DNA from: Clostridiales bacterium
Lineage (GTDB): Bacteria; Bacillota; Desulfitobacteriia; Desulfitobacteriales; Desulfitobacteriaceae
NCBI GenBank assembly: GCA_027357125.1
Contig: DAHVVW010000175.1
Coordinates: 1-5,363, forward strand
Direction: 5' to 3'
Length of the DNA stretch: 5,363 nt
The notes under the pieces are model-generated. The model saw nothing but the letters and a program-made list of their open reading frames with translations. It ran no database searches and was not told the origin of the DNA. Shown here piece after piece: positions 1 to 5,363 of the stretch (positions within the stretch are counted from its first letter, which is position 1; each line of letters opens with the position of its first letter). Made by a program: the position numbers and the translations under genes.

Positions 1-27
1 CTTTTCCCGTTTCATGAGATCTTTCAT
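1..27 (-). CDS. 5' end of an unidentified gene, truncated by the window edge
   Basis: An ATG at 27-25 overlaps the TGA stop of the YvrJ-family gene as ATGA, the usual arrangement for translational coupling. Nine codons are visible (MKDLMKREK) before the window ends. A GGGAGAGG stretch inside the end of the upstream gene sits about ten bases before this ATG and could serve as its ribosome binding site. A second in-frame ATG at 15-13 is an alternative start with no clear ribosome binding site. The product cannot be recognised from nine residues. The overlap suggests it belongs to the same functional unit as the YvrJ protein. Confidence 0.4.
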
Positions 28-191
28 AAGATTCGTCCCTCTCCCTTCACTTCCAGGACAGCGATGGCCTTGGCGAGTTCTGTTATGCTAGTGGACAACT
101 CATTCAGTTTCCCTTCGATGCGCACCAGGAGATAGGTACTGACCACGATCGGGAAACCGAAGTTTCCAACAAGCTTTAAGAGTTCTTCCAT
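24..191 (-). CDS. YvrJ family small membrane protein
   Basis: A 55-residue peptide beginning MEELLKLVGNFGFPIVVSTY. Residues 8-23 form one hydrophobic segment (GNFGFPIVVSTYLLV), followed by RIEGKLNELSTSITELAKAI, an amphipathic helix-like tail with heptad-spaced leucine/isoleucine. This layout and the GFPIVVS..LLVRIEGKL core match the YvrJ family (recalled, not searched), found in endospore-forming Bacillota and without a known function. The start is supported by GGAAGGAGG upstream, though the gap to the ATG is rather long (about 11 bases). The gene follows the DUF1659 and DUF2922 genes, a common association, but 257 bp separate it from DUF2922, so it may have its own promoter. It overlaps the next gene by ATGA. 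By topology it resembles small holin-like proteins of the BhlA/UviB type, with an N-terminal span and a charged helical tail; that similarity is my inference and does not prove function. Confidence 0.88.
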   Translation of the reverse strand: MEELLKLVGNFGFPIVVSTYLLVRIEGKLNELSTSITELAKAIAVLEVKGEGRIL

Positions 192-225
192 GTCCCGCTT
201 TTCCTCCTTCCTTGTTCTTTAATCT

Positions 226-253
226 ATGATATGCCGTTAGGCTACTCTCTTAA
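226..253 (-). promoter_or_regulatory. Possible promoter for the YvrJ-family gene
   Basis: On the minus strand, TTAAGA (253-248) and TATCAT (231-226) are separated by 16 bases. They match the sigma-A consensus at 4/6 and 5/6 positions. The expected start would lie about 30 bases before the YvrJ start codon. A promoter here would explain why this gene lies so far from DUF2922, but the -35 box is weak. Confidence 0.35.
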
Positions 254-291
254 GGAGCGCATTTTCCCCTATCCATTACTTTACTGACCAT

Positions 292-314
292 CCCGGCAGC
301 ACATCAATGCCGGG
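292..314. other. Inverted repeat (7-bp arms) between DUF2922 and YvrJ genes
   Basis: CCCGGCA (292-298) and TGCCGGG (308-314) can pair as a GC-rich 7-bp stem with a 9-base loop. No T-tract follows on either strand, so it is not a simple intrinsic terminator. On the minus strand it lies between the terminator-like repeat at 331-372 and the proposed YvrJ promoter. It could be a leader-RNA hairpin or an operator; the sequence does not decide. Confidence 0.5.
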
Positions 315-330
315 CTGTTAACTTCAAAGC

Positions 331-372
331 AAAAACCTATTGCGTTCCGGGCTTTCGTCCATATAGGTTTTT
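331..372 (-). terminator. Candidate intrinsic terminator after DUF1659-DUF2922
   Basis: AAAAACCTAT (331-340) and ATAGGTTTTT (363-372) are perfect 10-bp inverted arms. On the minus strand the 3' arm ends in five Ts, followed by GCTTT. On the plus strand a run of six Ts ends the other arm, so it could act in both directions. The loop is large (22 bases) and the pairing core is not GC-rich, so termination may be partial. It lies about 75 bases after the DUF2922 stop, with a GC-rich hairpin just before it in the transcript. Confidence 0.45.
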
Positions 373-376
373 TAGT

Positions 377-435
377 GACGGCGCTCCCAAAGGGAAAGCG
401 CCGTCTATGCATCTGCCCAATCCACTTAAGGGCAG
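377..435. other. Two further inverted repeats downstream of DUF2922
   Basis: GACGGCGCT (377-385) pairs perfectly with AGCGCCGTC (397-405), and inner CCC/GGG (386-388, 392-394) extends this into a 12-bp stem with a two-base bulge and a 3-base loop. Just next to it, CTGCCC (413-418) and GGGCAG (430-435) form a 6-bp stem with an 11-base loop. In the minus-strand transcript both come soon after the DUF2922 stop and before the terminator-like repeat at 331-372. Neither is followed by a T-tract. They could protect the 3' end of the DUF1659-DUF2922 mRNA or form part of a structured leader of the YvrJ gene. Confidence 0.55.
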
Positions 436-448
436 CACCCTCCAGACT

Positions 449-688
449 TTAGGCCAAAGGCGGATCGTAAAGGTCGTTGGTCGTAGTGTCAACGATTTTG
501 ACGTCACGCTTCGAGACATAGTCTCCACCGGCCCCGGTAAAAATGTTCTTTGCAATGATCTGATCCATTACCGCTTCAATTTGCGGGGCGGTGAGATCCG
601 CTTTCGGTTCGGGCAAAGTGATGCTCACCGCGCCCCCGAGCGAGTTCGTAAAAGTCATGCGCAGAACTTTCCTGATAGTCGTAGCCAT
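449..688 (-). CDS. DUF2922 family protein
   Basis: A 79-residue protein, full length for the DUF2922 family as I recall it. The family pattern is visible: an N-terminal strand pair (RKVLRMTFTNSLGGAVSITLPEPK, residues 6-29), a helix (LTAPQIEAVMDQIIAKNIF, 32-50), a glycine turn (TGAGG), and a C-terminal strand (VSKRDVKIVDTTTNDLYD, 58-75). There is no signal peptide and no membrane segment, so it should be cytosolic. The biochemical role is unknown. The ATG is fixed by a very strong GGAAGGAGGAG site eight bases upstream. It lies 55 bp after the DUF1659 gene on the same strand with no terminator between them, so the two are probably cotranscribed. DUF1659, DUF2922 and YvrJ genes commonly occur together in Bacillota. 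Confidence 0.9.
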   Translation of the reverse strand: MATTIRKVLRMTFTNSLGGAVSITLPEPKADLTAPQIEAVMDQIIAKNIFTGAGGDYVSKRDVKIVDTTTNDLYDPPLA

Positions 689-743
689 CTATTCTCTCCT
701 CCTTCCTTCAAAAATCATCCCTTCGAACGAACGTCTAGGTTGT

Positions 744-971
744 TTAGACCGTCTCGACCAGCTCGAAGCGGTTGTCCCGGCGCACTCCGGTTACAGGATA
801 TTGCTGTAAGCCATAGAGAGCCTGAGCTACGTCAAAGACGTCCTGATCAAGCGTGCTGGACTTGACACTGGGAAAACTCCGCTGGCGTAGGATTGGGGAT
901 CCGGTGGCGCTAAGCCCGGTTTGGTAAGTCACCACTAAGACAGAATCCCTGGCACTGGTAGTAACAGCCAT
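744..971 (-). CDS. DUF1659 family protein
   Basis: A 75-residue protein starting MAVTTSARDSVLVVTYQTGL. Features typical of DUF1659 as I recall the family are a strand with a glycine turn (VVTYQTGLSATGSPILRQRSF, residues 13-33), then SVKSSTLDQDVFDVAQALYGLQQYPV (35-60), where an acidic stretch leads into a helix, and a final strand (FELVETV). No signal peptide or membrane span is seen; function is unknown. The ATG at 971 is chosen because AAGGAGGAGGTGA lies directly upstream at good spacing. An in-frame GTG at 1076 would lengthen the protein by 35 residues, but that extension reads through the promoter, the palindrome and the ribosome binding site. The gene has its own near-consensus promoter with a palindromic operator at the predicted start of transcription, downstream of the HTH regulator gene. 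Confidence 0.9.
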   Translation of the reverse strand: MAVTTSARDSVLVVTYQTGLSATGSPILRQRSFPSVKSSTLDQDVFDVAQALYGLQQYPVTGVRRDNRFELVETV

Positions 972-996
972 TTTTTCACCTCCTCCTTGTTTTATT

Positions 997-1010
997 AGAA
1001 CATATGTTCT
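997..1010. promoter_or_regulatory. Palindromic operator 1 (LexA/SOS-box-like) before DUF1659 gene
   Basis: AGAACATATGTTCT is a perfect 14-bp palindrome whose core, GAACATATGTTC (998-1009), is identical to the core at 1345-1356. It lies immediately downstream of the -10 box, about where transcription should start, an ideal place for a repressor. The core fits the Gram-positive LexA (DinR) box GAAC-N4-GTTC, including the ATAT centre of the Bacillus consensus. The neighbouring HTH protein is the other candidate binder. Confidence 0.75.
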
Positions 1011-1016
1011 GTTTTT

Positions 1017-1045
1017 AGTATAAGCGACCTTCTCAGTTCGGTCAA
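1017..1045 (-). promoter_or_regulatory. Sigma-A-type promoter of the DUF1659-DUF2922 genes
   Basis: On the minus strand TTGACC (1045-1040) and TATACT (1022-1017) are each a 5/6 match to consensus, separated by exactly 17 bases. It lies wholly within the 101-bp gap between the HTH gene stop and the DUF1659 start. Predicted transcription begins near 1010, inside the palindrome at 997-1010, giving a leader of about 40 bases. A promoter this strong with an operator at its start suggests tight repression and high output when released. Confidence 0.8.
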
Positions 1046-1072
1046 CACTTTTGGCAACAGTTGGTAATTTTT

Positions 1073-1288
1073 TCACCCCTTAAGCAAATCATCCGGCTTG
1101 ACTCCTACCGCCTCGGCGATGCGCATGGCCCAAGCCGGGCTAACATTCCGGCGTCCGCGCTCCAGATCGCTTATGATATTGGGGGCTAGACCGGTGCGCA
1201 GAGCCAGTTCTTTTTGCGTGCCGATCGCCGCCCTCAGTCTTGCCTCTCGGATCTTCCACCCGCGGTAGACAGCTTGTTCCTCGCTCAT
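1073..1288 (-). CDS. XRE-family helix-turn-helix transcriptional regulator
   Basis: A 71-residue protein made up almost entirely of one HTH_3/XRE (lambda Cro/C1-type) DNA-binding domain. Helix 1 is GWKIREARLRAAI (residues 10-22). The helix-turn-helix is TQKELALRTGLAPNIISDLERGRR (24-47), with Q25, the LA..TGL turn and the I39-S40-D41-L42-E43-R44-G45 signature. The end, SPAWAMRIAEAVGVKPDDLL (50-69), completes the five-helix fold. No sensor, peptidase or dimerisation domain follows, so ligand or damage sensing is not encoded here. The ATG has an excellent GGAAAGGAGG site upstream. It lies 101 bp before the DUF1659 gene on the same strand and is divergent from the P-loop gene. Identical palindromes stand in its own promoter and in that of DUF1659, consistent with an autoregulated repressor of the cassette (inferred). 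Confidence 0.93.
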   Translation of the reverse strand: MSEEQAVYRGWKIREARLRAAIGTQKELALRTGLAPNIISDLERGRRNVSPAWAMRIAEAVGVKPDDLLKG

Positions 1289-1320
1289 GATTTTACCTCC
1301 TTTCCCTTCCTTACTCTTCT

Positions 1321-1349
1321 ATTATAAAACATCTGAGCCTTTACGAACA
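1321..1349 (-). promoter_or_regulatory. Probable promoter of the HTH regulator gene
   Basis: A perfect TATAAT (1326-1321, minus strand) lies about 30 bases before the HTH start codon. The -35 position at 17-base spacing (1349-1344, TGTTCG) matches consensus poorly and falls inside palindrome 1345-1356. A protein bound there would block RNA polymerase directly. The weak -35 suggests low basal expression, as expected of a repressor gene. Confidence 0.6.
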
Positions 1350-1356
1350 TATGTTC
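1345..1356. promoter_or_regulatory. Palindromic operator 2 (LexA/SOS-box-like) in the divergent gap
   Basis: GAACATATGTTC is a perfect 12-bp palindrome, preceded by C, so one half reads CGAAC as in the Bacillus LexA box. It is identical to the core at 998-1009. It covers the -35 region of the HTH promoter and lies 166 bp before the divergent P-loop gene, so control of that gene is possible but less direct. Confidence 0.75.
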
Positions 1357-1522
1357 TGGTAAATAAGCTGACTTCAGTAAATAAATATTACTTCTCACAT
1401 GTTTTTTTCGCCGGAGAAGGAAACAAGAAGCGGATGCAGAATTAGAATAATAGTGAAAGATCCTGTTTTTCGAGTTCCAAGACAATTGAATAAGATGCGG
1501 AAAAAATTTAGGAAAGGAAGTA
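1357..1522. other. Leader region of the P-loop gene, no clear promoter found
   Basis: AT-rich non-coding DNA between the second palindrome and the divergent plus-strand gene. I found no convincing -35/-10 pair on the plus strand. Fragments such as TAGAAT near 1444 and TTGAAT near 1486 lack partners at proper spacing. The end carries GGAAAGGAAG (1511-1520), the ribosome binding site for the gene starting at 1523. Confidence 0.4.
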
Positions 1523-2251
1523 ATGCCTGTGGAGCAGCAAATTAGTCCCTTTACAGATTTCCTTCCGGGCAATCATCTCGTCCTGGGCGCGGCCGGGGTG
1601 GGCAAGACCCGCTTGATCTGGTCGCTCCTGCAATCCCGCGAGTTCTGTGGTGAAAATAGGATCAATATTGTACTGACTGATTCGGCTAAACGCATCTGGC
1701 AGGAGCACACGGAAACCCCCATTATCCCAGTCGATCCCTATGCTACCGATATGCGCTGGATTGCGAAACCGTCCGAACCGGGAGTGTATTTTGCAGCCTG
1801 TGACTACCTTCCCCGTGTCATAACCTTCCTTGAATGTCTGGCTAATTTCGGCAGGAGTTTTGAAGGGAATATCCCTAATCCTGTGCGCGTTTTTGTAGAT
1901 TACCCCCTAAAGTTTTGGCGTGATGCCTGCTTTATTGAGCAGTTAAGCCGTCTCCACTTCATCAGTGAGTCGTTATCCTCTGAAGGAACGCAATTGCTTG
2001 AGGTTTGGCAGGTGCTCACCCCTTCCAAAGAATTGTCTCCTAAAGCCCAGTCTCTCTGGGGCAACTCCCACTTAATTGTAATCAATCCCTTTACCCAGGC
2101 CTGGCTTAAAGAAGCAGACATCTTCGTGGGCAAACATGAACCCCCGTTGTCTGCTGTCCAAGACGTCTTAAGCAAAGACGTAAGCCGAGGCTTTTACTAT
2201 CTCCCTCACAAGGCAGAGAGCATTTTCCTGAGTAGTCAAGCGATCAGCTAG
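1523..2251 (+). CDS. Uncharacterised P-loop NTPase
   Basis: A 242-residue protein I do not recognise as a named family. A classic Walker A, GAAGVGKT, lies at residues 22-29 after an N-terminal strand (HLVLG). A second strand, INIVLTDSAK (47-56), follows. A Walker B-like strand, VRVFVD (121-126), ends in D126 but is followed by tyrosine and proline, not the usual glutamate. Late in the protein come TQLLEVWQVLTPSKELSPKAQ and the strand HLIVINPF. Strand order and spacing recall the HerA/FtsK/Zot group of DNA- or assembly-pumping ATPases, but this is only a guess from layout. There is no signal peptide or clear membrane span. The start has GGAAAGGAAG just upstream. It is divergent from the HTH gene, monocistronic, and ends before a strong terminator. 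Composition is more AT-rich and codon use more mixed than in ligA, which may mark acquired DNA. Confidence 0.85.
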   Translation: MPVEQQISPFTDFLPGNHLVLGAAGVGKTRLIWSLLQSREFCGENRINIVLTDSAKRIWQEHTETPIIPVDPYATDMRWIAKPSEPGVYFAACDYLPRVITFLECLANFGRSFEGNIPNPVRVFVDYPLKFWRDACFIEQLSRLHFISESLSSEGTQLLEVWQVLTPSKELSPKAQSLWGNSHLIVINPFTQAWLKEADIFVGKHEPPLSAVQDVLSKDVSRGFYYLPHKAESIFLSSQAIS

Positions 2252-2281
2252 ATTAGCAAGAATTCATCCGTGAAGACCCAA

Positions 2282-2321
2282 AAAGCCCTTGACTCGCACC
2301 ACGAGCAAGGGCTTTGTTTTT
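2282..2321 (+). terminator. Strong intrinsic terminator of the P-loop gene, possibly bidirectional
   Basis: AAAGCCCTT (2282-2290) with GA then CTCG pairs with CGAG, C, AAGGGCTTT (ending 2315): about 13 pairs, one small asymmetry and a 5-base loop. GTTTTT follows on the plus strand. On the opposite strand the stem is followed by TTTTTGGG, so it could also stop transcripts arriving from ligA. It lies between two convergent genes, as expected. Confidence 0.92.
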
Positions 2322-2358
2322 ATGTAGTAGGAATCAGTGCTATTATCGGCCAGATTAA

Positions 2359-2390
2359 ATAGGAGGCGCGAGATTTACTCCGCCTCCTAT
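2359..2390 (-). terminator. Hairpin just after the ligA stop, probable weak terminator
   Basis: ATAGGAGGCG (2359-2368) and CGCCTCCTAT (2381-2390) are perfect 10-bp arms around a 12-base loop, starting two bases beyond the ligA stop codon. On the minus strand the stem ends in ATTTAAT, a weak T-tract. It probably gives partial termination or 3'-end protection, with the stronger hairpin at 2282-2321 as back-up. Confidence 0.6.
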
Positions 2391-2392
2391 CC

Positions 2393-4435
<2,043 letters not shown>

Positions 4436-4556
4436 TTATAGTTTACCCGTAATCAGACCCTTTCTTCCAATAACCCAAAAATTCTCTATAGACCCCTTAT
4501 ACCGCTGACGCGACACCAGCATAAAATACTTGTAGCTTAATCCGACGAATGGATTG

Positions 4557-5363
4557 TCATAGCTTAACAAGCTTGGCGTATTCCGCAATCAGCTGTTTCA
4601 ACTGTCCGTCAAAGGCCACTGTGAGCATGGCCTGACTTCCTTCTCCTTTGACACTGACGATCACACCCCGGCCAAACTTCTCATGTTCAACCTTGTCTCC
4701 AACCCGGTATTGCTCTGGTGTACGCTCGACCAGGGGAGTCCCCCCTCCCCTGGAATGTCTGCGCCCATCACGCGCGAACGCTGACCCATAGGCAGTTTCT
4801 CCTGTGCCCGAGCCCGAGGGGTTAGAGGTGCTTGAACCGAAAGAACGTTGAGACCCAAATCCGGGTTTTTTCTTCGGCGGTGGGTCAATGGGGTCCTGCT
4901 CACTTAACAGCTGCGGAGGAATTTCATCCAGAAAACGCGAGGCCTGGTTGTACTGAGTCTTACCGTAAAGCATCCTCTGCCCGGCATAGGACAGATAAAC
5001 TCTCTCCTCAGCTCTGGTGATGGCCACATAACAAAGCCGCCGTTCTTCCTCTAACAGCACAGGCTCAAGCTGGGAACGACTGCTGGGGAAAATCCCTTCC
5101 TCCAGGCCAGCCACGAAAACCACGGGAAATTCCAGGCCTTTGGCACTGTGCATAGTCATTAGGACCACAGCAGCTTCCCCTTGATCCAGTTGGTCCAGGT
5201 CTGTTACCAAGGCCACCTGCTCCAAAAACCCTGCCAAACCTTGAGCCGCAGTTTCCCATTCTTCCAGACCAGTTTCTTCGCCGACCGCACTTTTCTCATC
5301 ATATTCCGCAGTCACAGACAGAAACTCCTGTAAGTTTTCCAGGCGCGCCTCAGCTTCCAGGGT
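4557..5363 (-). CDS. pcrA: ATP-dependent DNA helicase PcrA (UvrD/Rep family), C-terminal part
   Basis: The reading frame is open to the window edge, so only the last 268 residues are seen; the N-terminal two thirds with Walker A lie outside. Superfamily 1 motifs are clear: VVLMTMHSAKGLEFPVVFVAG (fragment residues 66-86, motif V region), GLEEGIFP (86-93), and motif VI RLCYVAITRAEERVYL (109-124) with the arginine finger in TRAEE. A glycine/serine-rich linker with many charged residues (about 158-217) leads to the C-terminal Tudor-like domain YRVGDKVEHEKFGRGVIVSV...KLVKL (219-268), which in Gram-positive PcrA binds RNA polymerase. This long linker plus Tudor tail supports PcrA over Rep. It unwinds DNA in repair and clears recombination and transcription-replication conflicts. 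The first visible residues (TLEAEARLENLQEFLSV) match the family. A GTG at 5315 is internal valine, not a start. Confidence 0.96.
   Translation of the reverse strand, partial: TLEAEARLENLQEFLSVTAEYDEKSAVGEETGLEEWETAAQGLAGFLEQVALVTDLDQLDQGEAAVVLMTMHSAKGLEFPVVFVAGLEEGIFPSSRSQLEPVLLEEERRLCYVAITRAEERVYLSYAGQRMLYGKTQYNQASRFLDEIPPQLLSEQDPIDPPPKKKPGFGSQRSFGSSTSNPSGSGTGETAYGSAFARDGRRHSRGGGTPLVERTPEQYRVGDKVEHEKFGRGVIVSVKGEGSQAMLTVAFDGQLKQLIAEYAKLVKL

Noticed and set aside
331..372. A c-di-GMP-type riboswitch, suggested by GACGAAAGCCC and GAACGCAATAGG in the loop
   Set aside because: The conserved core and paired stems of that class are not present in proper order; only a loose resemblance of a few bases.
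284..412. Short minus-strand frame (about 43 codons) across the hairpins between DUF2922 and YvrJ
   Set aside because: No ribosome binding site precedes its ATG and it reads straight through the inverted repeats; the basic, cysteine-containing translation has no family look.
724..734. GAACGAAC near the DUF1659 stop as a third palindrome copy
   Set aside because: Only direct GAAC half-sites occur, with no GTTC partner at the right spacing, and it is not at a promoter.
733..749. Terminator between DUF1659 and DUF2922 (GTCTA/TAGAC)
   Set aside because: Only five pairs, it overlaps the DUF1659 stop codon, and no T-tract follows at terminator spacing.
407..865. Plus-strand open frame of 152 codons opposite DUF2922 and DUF1659
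   Set aside because: It has no ribosome binding site, runs antisense to two genes with clear families and strong ribosome binding sites, and its translation resembles no protein.
744..1076. A longer form of the DUF1659 protein starting at GTG 1076, overlapping the HTH stop
   Set aside because: The added 35 residues are encoded by the promoter, palindrome and ribosome binding site region, and the GTG lacks a well-spaced ribosome binding site. The ATG at 971 has an ideal one and matches the family's length.
1285..1572. Minus-strand open frame of 95 codons in the divergent gap
   Set aside because: It runs antisense into the P-loop gene start and through the palindrome and HTH promoter, and its lysine/serine/phenylalanine-rich translation looks like AT-rich non-coding DNA.

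Overview
The window looks like a chromosomal piece of a Bacillota (Firmicutes) genome, most likely a clostridial endospore former of the Desulfitobacterium/Desulfosporosinus kind. This is inferred from three things: strong AGGAGG-type ribosome binding sites before the small genes, the DUF1659/DUF2922/YvrJ small-protein set typical of endospore-forming Bacillota, and a pcrA-ligA pair with Gram-positive-style proteins. Genus is not proven by the sequence.

Right half (2393-5363, minus strand): housekeeping DNA metabolism. The C-terminal third of the helicase PcrA (4557-5363, cut by the window edge) is followed after 175 bp by a complete NAD+-dependent DNA ligase, ligA (2393-4381). A hairpin lies just after the ligA stop, and a strong hairpin/T-tract terminator separates it from the convergent gene to its left.

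Left half (1-2321): an accessory-looking region. One plus-strand gene (1523-2251) encodes an unrecognised 242-residue P-loop NTPase. Divergent from it runs a minus-strand series of very small genes: a 71-residue XRE/HTH repressor-like protein, DUF1659, DUF2922, a YvrJ-family single-span membrane peptide, and the first codons of another gene overlapping the YvrJ stop by ATGA.

The main regulatory signal is a pair of identical perfect palindromes, GAACATATGTTC, at 998-1009 and 1345-1356. One lies at the expected transcription start of a near-consensus promoter for the DUF1659 gene. The other lies over the -35 region of the HTH gene. The motif matches the Gram-positive LexA (DinR) SOS box, but it could equally be the HTH protein's own operator. 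In either case the HTH gene and the DUF1659-DUF2922 genes appear to be controlled by one protein. The 257 bp between DUF2922 and YvrJ has no convincing gene but holds four inverted repeats, one of them terminator-like, and a plausible promoter. The YvrJ part may therefore be transcribed separately or by attenuated read-through.

Working hypothesis (inference): a small regulated cassette of unknown function, perhaps DNA-damage-inducible, with a holin-like membrane peptide, next to core replication/repair genes.
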